From: Rhizophagus irregularis | Taxonomy: Eukaryota; Glomeromycota; Glomeromycetes; Glomerales; Glomeraceae | Assembly (NCBI RefSeq): GCF_026210795.1 | Contig: NC_089453.1 | Location: 2,482,501-2,546,500, forward strand | Direction of reading: 5' to 3' | Length of the DNA stretch: 64,000 nt | Part shown: piece by piece, positions 22,485 to 34,759 of the stretch | How the letters are laid out: each line of letters starts with the position of its first letter | Numbering within the stretch: position 1 is the first letter of the stretch | Notes under the pieces: generated by a model | Seen by the model: only the letters and a program-made list of their open reading frames with translations | What the model was told of the DNA's origin: nothing | Database searches by the model: none | Position numbers and translations under genes: made by a program

Positions 22485-25235
22485 ATGAGATCTTTTATCA
22501 AAGGTATCAAGCATTTAATCAAGCCTTCACATATTAACGTATTAAATAAAATATGTGAAGAATGTAATTATACATGTAATGTAATACGTTTTCAACAAAA
22601 TTTTGAAAATTGGACTAGTGGTAATGACTATATTGATAAATTTATTCAAGATACTCAGCTATCAGCTCATTATGATCCAGAAGCAACATTAGAATGGATA
22701 CCTTTTGATAGACTTAATAACATTATAAAAAGTAGATTTGGCGAAACATATAAAGCAAATTGGATTGATGGATGTATTTACAAATGGGATGATGAAAATC
22801 AAAATTGGAAAAGAAATAAAAATAATATGTTTGTAACTCTAAAAAGTTTAAATAATTCAAAAAATGTTACATTAAAATTTATGAGTGAGGTATAATTAAT
22901 TTATTACTTAATGAAAATTTGAAATTCTTAATTTTACTGATATTTTATATTTATTAGATTAAAACAGATTACGTATTTTATGGAATAACTCAAAATCCAA
23001 GAACAAATAAATATATGATTGTTTTGAATGATAAATGTAAAAAATGTAATCACATATGTAATGCAATCCATTTTAAACAAAAATTTGAAACTTGGACTAG
23101 TGGTAATGATGATATTGATCAATTTATTCAAGATACTCAGCTATCAGCTCATGAAATTACAGAAGAAACATTAGAATGGATACCTTATGATAGATTTAAT
23201 AACATTATAAAAAGCAGATTTGGTGAAACTTATAGAGCAAATTGGATTGATGGATGTATTTATCATTGGAGTGATATAAAACGAAATTGGGAAAGATATA
23301 ATAAGAGTGATATTGTGATACTTAAAATTTTAAATAATCCAAAAAATATTACATTAGAATTTATGAATGAGGTATAATTAATTTATTGCTTAATGAAAAT
23401 TTGAAATTATTAATTTTACTAATATTTATTATTATACTTGTAGATTAATGGATCTTATGGAATAACTCAAGACCCGAAAACAAATAATTATATGATGGTT
23501 TTGAATGATAAATGTAAAAAATGTCATTATACATGTAATGCAGTTCGTTTTCAACGAAAGTTCGGAAATTGGACTAGTGGTAATGAAGATATTGATAAAT
23601 TTATTCAAGATACTCAGCTATCAGTTCATAAAAATGTTGAAGCAACATTAGAATGGATACCCTATGATAGATTTAATAACATTATAAAAAGCAGATTTGG
23701 TGAAACTTATAGAGCAAATTGGAAGAATATTGTGATACTTAAAATTTTAAATAATCCAAAAAATATTGCATTAGAATTTATGAATGAGGTATAATTAATT
23801 TATTGCTTAATTAAAATTTGAAATTATTAAGTTTACTAATATATAGTATTATATTTGTAGATCAATGGATCTTATGGAATAACACAAAACCCAGAAACAA
23901 ATAATTATATGATGGTTTTGAGTGATCAATGTAAAAAATGTGATTATATATGTAATGCAGTTCGTTTTCAACGAAAGTTCGGAAATTGGACTAGTGGTAA
24001 TGAAGATATTGATAAATTTATTCAAGATACTCAGTTATTAACCCATAGCGACAGTGAAGTATATAACAATCCATTAGAATGGATACCTTATGAAAGATTA
24101 TATGATATTAAATATATTGCAAAAGGAGGATTTGGCAAAATATATAGAGCAAATTGGATTGATGGATGTATTTATAAATGGGATGATGAAAATCAAAATT
24201 GGCAAAGAAATAAAAATAATATGTTTGTAGCTCTAAAAAGTTTAAATAATTCAAAAAATGTTACATTAAAATTTATGAGTGAGGTCTTATATTGATTTTA
24301 TTAATTTGAATTTATTTTAAATAGTTAAACTTGAAATTTTTAATTTTACTAATATATTTTGTAACTCTACTTTCATATAGATTATGTTACATAATAAAGG
24401 AAAAATAGACAATAATTTTATTATTGAATTTTATGGAATAACTCAGGATCCAAATACAAAAGATTATATGATGATTTTAGATTATGCGGAAGATGGAAGT
24501 TTACGGAATTATTTAGATGAAAATTATAGTATATTAAATTGGGACAAAAAGTTTGGTTATTTACGAGATGCTATACTTGGACTCAAGTGCATTCATGAAA
24601 AGGAATTATTTCATCGTGATTTGCATATTGGTAATATATTGAAGCTTAAATATAATGCAGTTATAGCTGATATGGGATTATGCAAACCTGCAAATGATGC
24701 ATCAGAGAATTCAATTTATGGTAATTTACCTTATGTAGCTCCTGAAATCTTAAGAGGAAAAAATTATACCAAGGCTGCTGATATTTATAGTTTTGGTATA
24801 ATTATGTATGAAGTAATTTCTGGATTACGCCCATATCATAACATTAGCCATGAAAATTTAGCATTATTTATTTGTCAAGGACTTAGACCAAGGTTTAATA
24901 TTAAAGTACCTCAATTAATTGTACAATTGACTAAAAGATGCTTAGATTCAGATCCATTAAAACGACCAAAAGCAAGAGAAATTGAAAATATTTTATACTC
25001 ATGGCTATATAAACCAAGTGATAAACAAACAATAGTATTACGAACACAAATTGAAGAAGCAGATAATATTAACAACAATTCACCAAATATCACCATACCT
25101 TTAACTAATTTAGGATTATTATCATATGAAAGTAGATTACTCAATATTAATAATCTTCCTGAACCAAAAAATTCTGATGATTATTACGAACAAAATGATA
25201 ATATAATAAGCAAGGAATTTTCAGGTATAAATTAA
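22485..25235 (+). CDS. Kinase array C: four tandem N-lobe units plus one catalytic C-lobe
   Basis: Five phase-0 exons: 22485-22889, 22958-23371, 23444-23788, 23861-24283 and 24381-25235, about 813 residues, all open. Unit 1 is mosaic: its glycine loop is of the damaged KSRFGETYKA type, but its b3-aC end (LKSLNNSKNVTLKFMSE) matches the terminal-unit type, with VTLK in place of VALK. Unit 3 lacks 23 codons of the WIDG...WDD loop in frame. Unit 4 has AKGGFGKIYRA and VALK. The catalytic exon has HRDLHIGN, DMG and APE. The donor after unit 4 is GTCTTA and not the usual GTATAT, so it may be weak. A donor GTATAA at 25225 and an acceptor ending at 25440 could replace the last residues with an alternative tail (DSNREFKSAE...). 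Confidence 0.8.
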
Positions 25236-25980
25236 TAAAAATACTACTATAAATCATTTGTTAAAGATACTAATAAATTTTTTATTTATTAAATACTAGA
25301 TTCTTTAGAATGTTGTCAAGTTAATATTCCTTAATTGAATATTAATTAAGGTTAAATTTGTCCAATTTGTTGAAGAATTATTAATATTGTTTTTTTATCT
25401 ATATCTAGGCTAATATATTATTTTATTTATTTATTTTTAGATTCAAATAGAGAATTTAAAAGTGCAGAAATGGGCTTATATAAAGATCATAATTCGAAAG
25501 TAATTAACGACCTTAAGTTAGCATTACTTATATTAACAATTTTACAGTATTTTTTTTTTTGATAAACATTATTTTTCAAATCTTTTTTTTTCTTTATACC
25601 ATTACAGTTTAAAATTCTGTTTAGCGTTAACTTTTCTTAAGCGTATTTTAATTTGTTTTTATTTATTTATTTATTTTATTTTTTTTTTTGCTTTTCCGAC
25701 TAATGAAATGGCATTTTTTTTTTATAATTAAATTAGTGAGAATCACGCTAAACAGGATTTTAAATTTTAATGACCATATTATGAACTTATATACTTGTTT
25801 ATTTTATATTTTTGATATAATAAAATTCTTTGTATTATTTTATCCTAAAAAAAAAATAAGATTTAAAAATTGTTGTATAAATAAATTTAACTTAAAAAAA
25901 ACAAGTAACAATTCAATAACTTATTAACGTATTTATGAATACTAATTATGATTTATCTATTCTAATTTAAAAACTATTTT
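25236..25980 (+). repeat. Conserved 3' flank of array C, possible alternative last exon
   Basis: Homologous to 14885-15620 and to the flanks of D and E. An acceptor (TTTTTAG ending at 25440) precedes an open block reading SNREFKSAEMGLYKDHNSKV then a hydrophobic LALLILTILQY segment. Homology ends near 25980. Confidence 0.5.
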
Positions 25981-28940
25981 ATCAGTACTAGCCTTTCCCC
26001 TTTGGTTTTAGCGATTCTATCTAATTTTCGATTATATAATCAGCTAAAAACGAAAATTCATATTATTGAATAATAACAAAATTAATTTTTGTTGGTAAAT
26101 TAAAAACGTTACATATGAACTATTACATAATAATATTTTGATTTCTCAATACTTCCTTATGTCCCCGTATTCTTTTTGCATAATTTCTATCTTTAATATG
26201 GGATGTATTAATTTAGAAATAAAAACTTTATAAACTATGATATTTTTCAATAAACTTAAATATAAAGAGAATAAAGTATATTATAAGAAGTGAATAAAAT
26301 AATGATAATAATAAAATATTTACCAAATTATTTGAATTTATTGAATAATTATTCGTAAATCAATGTGAAGCAAGAATATTTTAAAACTTTTAATAATTTT
26401 TTTTTGACAGTCTTCAAACATTTGAATCATTGATCATTTCCTAGTTTATTTTAATACATCAGGATCATCTTTTTGAAAATTTCCTATAATCTTAAAAAGT
26501 TTCTAAAAATTAAAATGTCAATAACTTTTCAAACTTGATGCCAAAGGCACTATTTAATATGGAAATTAATACTATTATCATCCTCATCAAAGTACTTTTG
26601 ACAAATTACGTGATGATCCAATAACCTTTAATTTTTTTTTAATGATTGTGGAGTTGATGTGGCTGTGAAGTTGAATAATCAGATAAAAGAAATGAATTAT
26701 ACTTTCTTGATCTTAGTTACAATTTTTAACAATATAGATATATTTATTTTTAAAAAAAATAGATTTCCACATTATTAATTCAAAGTGGCACTGATCGTTC
26801 TGATTGTGGCGCAATGTAAAAAAAAACGTAGCAAAATAATCTCATACATCTTTTTTGCTTCACCATTGTTAATAAAACAACAATTTATAATAATTGTGGC
26901 TAAAAATAATTATTGATATCTCTTAAATTACAAATTTAACATGGCCATGACGCAATACAGAAAACGTGGCAAAAATATTCTTGAACGAATTCTTTACTTC
27001 GCCTTCATTGATTCATAAAATAATTTGAAAATACGTGTTATTATAGAAAAATTTTCTTATATAAACACTTTGAGAATAAACAACGAATTAAAAAATTATA
27101 TTGTACTCACAAAATCAATAATGAAATTCACATGCTTATATTAAGGGTTCTTTTAATGATAATTTAAATTCATTATTGACGCAGATGCGGCAGTTGCGGC
27201 ACCGTTTGAATATAAACGTGACGCGGATGCAACCTGGCTTTCTACTTATAAACGTGATGCGGACGCAGATTGTATTCTTACGTAATTACAGTTTCCCCGT
27301 TATTCATAACAATATTTCTACAAATCAAATAATAAAAAATATTAATGAATATGGATGTTTTTGGCTAAAGGTAATTTCAATAATTTCTACAATTTTTTTA
27401 ACAGAATTTTTGATAATTCTAATTAAAAATAATAATAATAATTATTATTATTATTACTTTATTAAACGAACTTTTTTAAAAAATTATAGGAGAATTTTTT
27501 TTAAATATTAATAATATTTTACGTAAACAAATAAGGTAGGACCGTTCTTTCCCCTGAATCAATACATGATATGCTGGTCATTTTAATTCAAAAGTGAGTT
27601 AGACAGATTAAGTTTCAATTATTAATTCATTAGTTATATATACAAAAAATCATGTTACACCTATATTCTGGTTGTTCTCGACTCTCACGTATGTTTTTAC
27701 TTACATACCAATTTTACAAATTTTGATAATATTAAGGCAATACCTCTAATTAGTAGTGTGACAATTCAAAATTTCAGTTTGATATGTCTAATTTATGTAG
27801 TTCTAATCCACAAAGAGATGCGATAAAATCATTACTGCAGGGTAGTTGGATACGGTAATACATAAATTACATGTTATATCAATGTAAGTTATATATTAAT
27901 TAGAGAAAAATAAAACTTATTTTAAAAAATAAATACAGTATATAAAAGTCATTGCAAGAAATAAAATTTTTACAAAGAAAACGAAATAAATAAATGTATT
28001 GTTTACTTAGCATCAAAATGACAATATTTTTTAAATAGATCAATCGGACGGTGATATGTCTGCGCCTGATCTATTCCGTGTTAAAATGGAAACCGTGGTC
28101 ATGTGCGCGTGCCGTTTGAGAATTGGCAAAGTTTTTTTTTACTAATTATTTAGTTTTTTTCGATTTTTTTTTAAAAAAACCAAGAAAGAAGTTTTTCTTT
28201 TCAGTTTTTCAGTTTTCAATTGAAAAAAAATATTTTTTCTCGATCTTTTTTTTTAAAACCAAAAAAAGGTAATATTTTGTTTTCGTTTTTTTTTTCAATA
28301 CCGAAAAAAATTTTTTTTTTTTATCGTAAATCTAAATCTTTTTTAATTAGTTTTTTTTTTTGGCTTTTTTTAAAAATAAATTTTTTTTAAATATTAATTT
28401 CGTTGTCGTGAAAAGAAATCACTATACTTTAAAAATAAAAATTTCTACTAAATTAAATATGATCAAATATCACATAACCATGTTTTAATACTACATGACA
28501 AAAAAGACAAATTGTACATGAGATATAGTAAAGGATAAATTTCTCAGTGATGAGTGCAATACCGCAATACCATGGGCTAATAAATAAGGATGGTAAAAAC
28601 ATGTTTTAAATCATCGGACACTTTATTATTGCAATAGAAATCATTTTCAAGTCGCGAGACATAACCTTAAACCATATTTATTATTTATATATTTAATTGT
28701 GTGATGATTAAGCCATCAATGATTTAAAAAAGTTTTGAATAAAAAAAAAAAAAATTTTTTATGTGCCGTAAATCAGTTTTAATTGGTAGATAGTCACGTG
28801 ATAAATATCTGTGATTCGAAAATTCGAAAATAAATAAAGCTTAGTTGCACAAGTTTATTATTTACCGTGAGACCACACTAAAAAAAAAATATTGTTGTAA
28901 TAATCTTAATAATATGTGAAAATATTGAAAAAAAGCTTTA
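25981..28940. other. Intergenic, no confident gene
   Basis: AT-rich, with poly(T) and poly(A) runs at 28130-28390. A GC-richer patch at 27176-27290 repeats the phrase TATAAACGTGA(C/T)GCGGA(T/C)GCA and in one frame reads (D)ADA...YKRDADAT...YKRDADAD. It is too short to call a gene. The open frame 27176-27511 is read in another frame and I do not support it. Confidence 0.45.
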
Positions 28941-28951
28941 AACAAATAATA

Positions 28952-29500
28952 TGTTCTGATTGTAATCAATTTCTTAATCAGTGTCTGAATTGTAATTCTA
29001 AACTGTTTCAAAAAAATGGACTAGTGAAAATAAATTTATTGATAAATTTGTACAGGATTCTCAATCAAAAGCAAGAAACCAATGATAAGTACTTGAATAG
29101 ATACAATATAATAATTCGAGAAATATAATTCAGGTATTGTTTATAAGGCTATTTTATTAGACGGATATATTGAAGAATGGGATAGTGAAAAACAACAATG
29201 GAAAATAGTATTTATAAATTTAGAGATGAAGATTATAAAAATACAATCTTAGAAAATATTAAATCGCCTCTTAATGAAAACGAAAAATTCGGAGAATAAT
29301 TTGTGTCGAAAAGCTTAAATAATTCCACAAGTATCAATGATGATTTTTAAATGAGGTAAATTATTTAAATATCTTTTAGGTTATATATTTCATAATTTAA
29401 AATAATTTTTTGATTTAGTGAAAAAATTATTTAAGTTTTGAATATACCACTGAAAATGATGATTCTCGATTATATGGAATTACTCGACATCCAACATTGC
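28952..29500 (+). pseudogene. Decayed kinase N-lobe unit (relic 1)
   Basis: Fragments in different frames read CSDCNQF...CLNCNSK, then WTSENKFIDKFVQDSQ, then GYIEEWDSEKQQWK, then a GAG|GTAAAT donor and a TTTAG acceptor ending at 29418, then SRLYGITRHP. The order is that of one array exon plus the start of the next, with the same intron position. Frameshifts and stops break it. There is no C-lobe. It is more like array A in having two CxxC pairs. Confidence 0.7.
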
Positions 29501-29900
29501 TGAAAAAAATATATAGAATATGAAATATATATCACGAAAAAAAAAAATTGGTATACAAAACTGATAAAAGTGATAATTACAAAAGAATTTGATTTTTTAA
29601 AAATTTACATATTCTTTTTTCTCGCGTAAAGGATTGCAAAGATTACATCATTACAACATATTATTATATAATTATTAAAATTGTTTATATACCACGTGAA
29701 AAAGCTGACAATAAATAATACATCAAACAGAAGGACAATAGGAAAGTGAAATGATTGACATCAGCTTATATTAACTCCTGAAAAATGATCAAGAAGAGAT
29801 TAGTTTGTGTGAATTAGCCTGTGTAATAAAAGTGTTTATGTAGATTATAATTACACGTAAATTTACGTCAGCTACATTAACCCCCTAAAAAAAGTCCTGA

Positions 29901-29908
29901 TATAAAAG
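29901..29908 (+). promoter_or_regulatory. TATA box of the F-box gene
   Basis: TATAAAAG 34 bp before the ATG at 29942, followed by a CCCCTATTTTTTTTTTCTCTCC pyrimidine stretch, a usual start-site context in fungi. Confidence 0.6.
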
Positions 29909-29941
29909 GACCCCTATTTTTTTTTTCTCTCCATATTAAAG

Positions 29942-31390
29942 ATGTCAGATATCCCCGGAGATTGTCTCATTTTGATTTTTTACGAACTAAAAGATGATCC
30001 AAATTCTTTATATTCTTGTATTTTAGTAAATAGATTATGGTGTACTATAGGAGTAAATATATTATGGAAAAATCCTTATGAGACTCTTTATAATAGTAAA
30101 GCTTCTAATCAATCTTTATCATTTAATAAACTTTATAACACAATAATCTACTTATTACCGACATCATCAAAACAATTATTAATTGAGAATGAAGTTGTTT
30201 CAATTCCAACTTCTTTTTTAAACAGCAAACCATTATTCAATTATATTAGTTTTTTTTCAGAAATTTCAACAGACCTTATAGATGAGATGGAATCTACATT
30301 GATTAAGAATGATCATAAATATCTGGAAAAGAGTAAATTATTGGAACAAGAATATTACAAATTATTTATCACCAATTGTAAGAATATATCAGTATTTAAT
30401 TGGAAAACAGAATTACCTTTATATCAATACCCTGAAACATCAACTTTTTTTTCTCAGCTCCATACTTTAAGTATTGATAAATTTGTAAGTTTAATTTCAG
30501 AAAAATTATTTGAAATGGAAAAAATTTGTCAAAATATAGAGGATTTGGAAATATGGGATTGTGATAAAGCTATTCCAGGCTTAATCAAATTTATTGATAA
30601 TCAAAAGAATTTGCGATCATTAGCCTTACATTGTGATGAAACAACAAGGAGTTTACAATTAAATGAAGTAATAGAAAGAAAAGCTGGTACATTCATAAAA
30701 CTTGTTATATCACACGTCTTACTTTCACCAAAATTATTTTTATCGTTAACAAATTTAATTTACTTAAAGTTTATTAGCAGTTATTATAACAATAATAATA
30801 AACAAGAATTACAAGAATTGCAAAAGTATTTATCAATTGCTTCTTTTCCAAACCTTCTGTACCTCAAAACAGAATATTTACCACGTCACGAAGTTTGTAT
30901 GTTAATTGAAAATTCTCATGGAAATATTAAAAATATTGATATAAGGAATGATCATAAATTTGGTTATACTAAAAGATTATATAAATCCATTGCTATAAAT
31001 TGTCCAAAGATTGAAAGTTTGGGTATTAATATTCAATTTAAAAATTTGGGTGGTATAAAAGAAATTTTCTTAAATTGTGCGAGATTAAATAAATTAGAAC
31101 TTTATATAGTTGATATAGAAGATGAAGAAGATAATTGTGATGAAATATTAAATATTTTAGCAGATTATTCTTCAAAAACTTTTAAAATATTTTCATTTAA
31201 TAAGGATTTTATATTTTCAGTTGATGGCTTACAAAATTTTTTTGAAAAATGGAGAGGTAGAATTCCAATTAAATTTGTTACACGTTTTTATAGATGTCGT
31301 TATTTTACTCAAGAACATATTAAGATTATAAAGAAATATTTTGATGAAGGTGTGGTTGATGCAAAACTTAGTCATTTATATCATAATTGA
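29942..31390 (+). CDS. F-box / leucine-rich-repeat-like protein
   Basis: Single exon, 482 residues. Residues 2-45 fit an F-box (SDIPGDCLILIFYELKDD..., ending in VNRLWCTIGVNILWKNP), the motif that docks on Skp1 in SCF ubiquitin ligases. The rest is Leu/Ile/Asn-rich with loosely spaced LRR-like segments (for example NLRSLALHCDE, FPNLLYLKTEY, CPKIESLGINI), probably the substrate-recognition part. This architecture is one of the large expanded families in Rhizophagus. A TATA box sits just upstream and the frame is intact. The substrate cannot be inferred. No conserved neighbour suggests an operon-like role. Confidence 0.85.
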   Translation: MSDIPGDCLILIFYELKDDPNSLYSCILVNRLWCTIGVNILWKNPYETLYNSKASNQSLSFNKLYNTIIYLLPTSSKQLLIENEVVSIPTSFLNSKPLFNYISFFSEISTDLIDEMESTLIKNDHKYLEKSKLLEQEYYKLFITNCKNISVFNWKTELPLYQYPETSTFFSQLHTLSIDKFVSLISEKLFEMEKICQNIEDLEIWDCDKAIPGLIKFIDNQKNLRSLALHCDETTRSLQLNEVIERKAGTFIKLVISHVLLSPKLFLSLTNLIYLKFISSYYNNNNKQELQELQKYLSIASFPNLLYLKTEYLPRHEVCMLIENSHGNIKNIDIRNDHKFGYTKRLYKSIAINCPKIESLGINIQFKNLGGIKEIFLNCARLNKLELYIVDIEDEEDNCDEILNILADYSSKTFKIFSFNKDFIFSVDGLQNFFEKWRGRIPIKFVTRFYRCRYFTQEHIKIIKKYFDEGVVDAKLSHLYHN

Positions 31391-31969
31391 AAAAAAATTA
31401 TGTTGGTCATCACTTTGTTGTGACAAGAAATTGTTTTTAATTTGAAAATTCAATTCATGGTTTAATTTTCTAATAGTTTTAATATTATAGTTATTAATTT
31501 TAATAAAGTTATCTTTTCTTACTCATTGTTACTGTATATTATTTATTGTGATTAGAAAAAGGAAAAAGTGAAGAAAAATGGAAGAATTACTATTTGATTA
31601 ACAAATATAAAATTTTTTGCATTTTCTACAAAACCGTTTAATTATATAATAGTGTATTTTAACTGCAATATTTATAAAAAGCAATGAAATATAACCTTGT
31701 TTAAAAATGTAAAATGCATTCAGAGCTTCTCATGAATTCAAAATAGTAAATAGTATTTAATAATTAGTTAATTTCAATTTTTGAATATTTTTAATTAGTT
31801 TAATTTTTTAAAATTATTTATAAAATCAGTTTTATTTTAACGTGCGGTATCAATAGATTACAAATATGATTACGTGTATAATCACGTGAAATATTTCAAA
31901 AATTCGAGAAATTCGAAGATCGCTTAATCAAATCTAGCTAGTAGATTTTCAAACAAACGAAATGTTAAT
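31391..31969. other. Intergenic, no gene seen
   Basis: AT-rich 3' flank of the F-box gene. It includes ATCACGTGA near 31887 followed by AATTCGAGAAATTCG, a motif combination also present near 28796. Confidence 0.5.
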
Positions 31970-32504
31970 GTCAACTAATTAAACTAAAACTATATATGGA
32001 CCCATATAAAAATTTACTACTTGTATTAAAGATTTTTCTGATTAAACTATTGATTAATTACTTTTTATAATAAATTTCTTACTAGATTGGTTCATACTTC
32101 CATAACATTAAATTCTTCCCAATAAAATTCAACAAAAGTATTCTAAATTGTCAACTCTTTTATGTGACAGTCTGTTTTTTTCCAAAAAAAAAAGATCGTT
32201 TATGTCTCAAAAATAAATAAAATAAGGACTTACTTATCTACCTACATAAGGAAAAAATTTTTTTTCTTTAGCGTTTGCGAGATTGTTGCATTATTCTTCA
32301 AGTTATTGGGAATTTATTTAAATTTTTATATTTTCTGAATATTAGTCAAAATAATACAAAGTTATCGAAGTTTTAAGATTTTAGATTTTTTAACAGGTAT
32401 GCCACTAATTTCATGAAGGTTGTATTATTGCATGAAAAAATCTTTAATAGTAAATTTTTATATGGGTCCATACTCCATATATAGTTTTTATTTAATTAGT
32501 TGAC
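31970..32504. mobile_element. Element with about 70-bp terminal inverted repeats
   Basis: 31970-32040 and 32430-32504 are inverted copies: GTCAACTAATTAAA, TATATATGG, GGACCCATATAAAAATTTAC and TTAAAGATTTTT, with small indels. The 535 bp unit is non-coding. No convincing target duplication is visible, so the family is open. Confidence 0.65.
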
Positions 32505-32609
32505 TACGCACCCTAATACAACGCCGCATACGCCATTGATTTTATTAATGACAACCAAGAAAATTTTAAGTACGTGTGAACAACGAGAAATCGGAGAGAA
32601 GTTATAGAA

Positions 32610-32852
32610 TGGATTCCTCATAATCGTTTGATTAATATACAATATCTTACTCATGATGGATAATGCTATTTTGTTAGATGGATTTACTAGGAAATGGATA
32701 ATATAATACAAATGGGAAAGATAAACTTAATGATGAAGACTATGAGAACGCAAAACGATCAAATATTAAACCACATCTTAACGAAATGAAAAGACGGATG
32801 GCATATTATTTATAAATTCCTCAGATATTAATAATGATTTTTTAAATGGGTA
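32610..32852 (+). pseudogene. Decayed kinase N-lobe unit (relic 2)
   Basis: Reads IEWIPHNRLINIQYLTHDG, then in another frame FVRWIY and NLNDEDYENAKRSNIKPHLNE, then NSSDINNDFLNG ahead of a GTAAGT donor. It shares NIKxxLNE phrasing with relic 1, so both probably come from one diverged kinase. Stops and frameshifts are present. Confidence 0.6.
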
Positions 32853-33129
32853 AGTTTTACTTTTGTTTTTTGTATGTTCTTTAATCATATGAATTATAAA
32901 GTATTACGTTTTAATGGTTTTACCACAAAAAAAAAAGGAGTTTGGATATAAGGAAAAAAAACTTTCTTATATCCTCTCTCAATATCATATCCAATGAAGT
33001 AGCAGTAATTATCATGTACTATGTTAGACATTAATGGCAGAATGAAAAAAAACGCTAAATATACTGTACATGTGCATCTACAACAAAAGTTCTATACTAA
33101 ACTATATTAAACTATACAAGACCTAACCT

Positions 33130-33480
33130 AAAAATCTCGATCATATACCATTCTTGGAGTCCTAATTATGAATCCTCATAATTCCCAAGCTTTGTGTTGC
33201 GTCCATCGTCCCATTTGTTAATAAACCATTGCTGAATAACTGTTGAAACTAGCCGTAGCTCCCACGAGTTCTGACGCCCAGGTAAAATCTGTCTATCTAC
33301 ATCTAGAATGATGAACCAAAAAAAAATGTTGCACGGTCGACCAAAGGACTCTAAACAGAACTCCACCTTTTGACGTCGTCAGCTGTAATCAAAGTCTTCT
33401 TGATATTTCTTAGAACAAGAAAATCTTGTCTACATTTTTTTGCCAATCCATAGCTCCGCAGTAGTCACATGATATGCAGT
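33130..33480 (-). other. GC-richer unidentified relic
   Basis: Base composition is clearly more balanced than the surroundings. The minus strand holds a 66-codon frame (33166-33366) and further open pieces in other frames, as in a decayed gene or transposase. I do not recognise the protein. Confidence 0.3.
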
Positions 33481-33569
33481 GTATGAACATCCAGCGAGAC
33501 CGGTAAAATACTAAAGCTAAATTATAAAGATAAAATTTATAAAATTAAAAAAGTATGCTGCTAATATAA

Positions 33570-34260
33570 ATCAAAAGATAAAAAAAAAATCTGAAACCAT
33601 ATATATTAGAACAAAATTAAAAAAATACTTAAGATAAATTAAGAAAAACCATGATAGAATTCTAAATAACATAGTAAATTAAGCAAATTTTTAAAGTTTA
33701 TACTGTTAGCAAACCATTTATTTTATAATATTCATTAAAAAAATAATTAATTTTATAAATTTATTAAAATTTTAGTAAATTTTCCAGTAAATTTTTTATG
33801 AAAAAAAAAAAAGATCTCTAACGAAGTTCTTTATTTTTAAAAAAATTTTGTGCCAAAATTCTCAATATCCTTATTAAAAAAATTATTTTCAATAAAATTT
33901 TCTATTAAAAGACTTCTAAACGACATACTCCATCAAAAAAAAAATCACCTATAAAAAAACTTTTCAACCAATAAGATTATCAAAAAAATATCCTTGTTAA
34001 AGAAAAATTTCTAACGAAAATCTTCCATCAAAAAAACATTTTTCCCTATTAAAAAAAAATCAAAAAGATTCTTACCCATTAAAAAAAAATTCTCAAAAGA
34101 ATTTCTATATCAAAAAAACTTCCCTCCTATCAAAAAAAAAAAATTCTTTACTGAAATTCTCTATCAAAAAAAATCTGCTCCGTTAAAAAATTTGCTAACG
34201 AAATGATCTATCAAAAAAAAAAAAAATCTTAAAAAATTCTCAGCAAAATTATTTCTCCCT
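33570..34260. repeat. AT-rich quasi-repeat upstream of array D
   Basis: Matches 6410-7430 in order (TCTGAAACCATATA, GTTTATACTGTTA.CAA, then the A-run repeats), with deletions. From 34261 to about 34620 the sequence is unrelated to the B and C flanks, so a replacement or insertion lies there. Confidence 0.7.
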
Positions 34261-34742
34261 ATAAATTGCTTTTCGGATGTTTTAGATTTACTGTTTTGTA
34301 TATATTTATCAGTAATTTTATTAAAAGTATCTTTACTAATAAAAGAAATTTCCAAGGTAAAAAAATTTTTTTATAAAATTTTAGGGTGGATAAAAAAAGA
34401 GATTGGTTTTATTTCACAAATTGAAAGCCAATGATCATATAAGTCACATGATCCAAAATCAAAATGTTGGGCAATAAAAATTTCTGTGCCCCATTTCGAA
34501 ATTTCAAGTTGGATTGCCCAAAATTGAAATTTAATTTCGGGCAAAATGAAGTTGTAAATTGAGGCAAAACGCAACTTTGGCCACAACATATCTACCTAAA
34601 AACCGAAAATTAAAGATATTTAAAATGATCGATTACGTCGACAAAATGATCATCAAGGATCTACCAGGATGATCAACTGATCAGCGGCTAACTATATTTG
34701 ATATTTCGTTCATATGCAAGATGAAATGTAATGTTAGTCATA

Positions 34743-34759
34743 ATACATAAGCATTGTTC
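34743..34759 (+). promoter_or_regulatory. Conserved proximal promoter motif, array D
   Basis: ATACATAAGCATTGTTC, one substitution from the B and C copies, 96 bp before the ATG at 34855. Confidence 0.35.
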
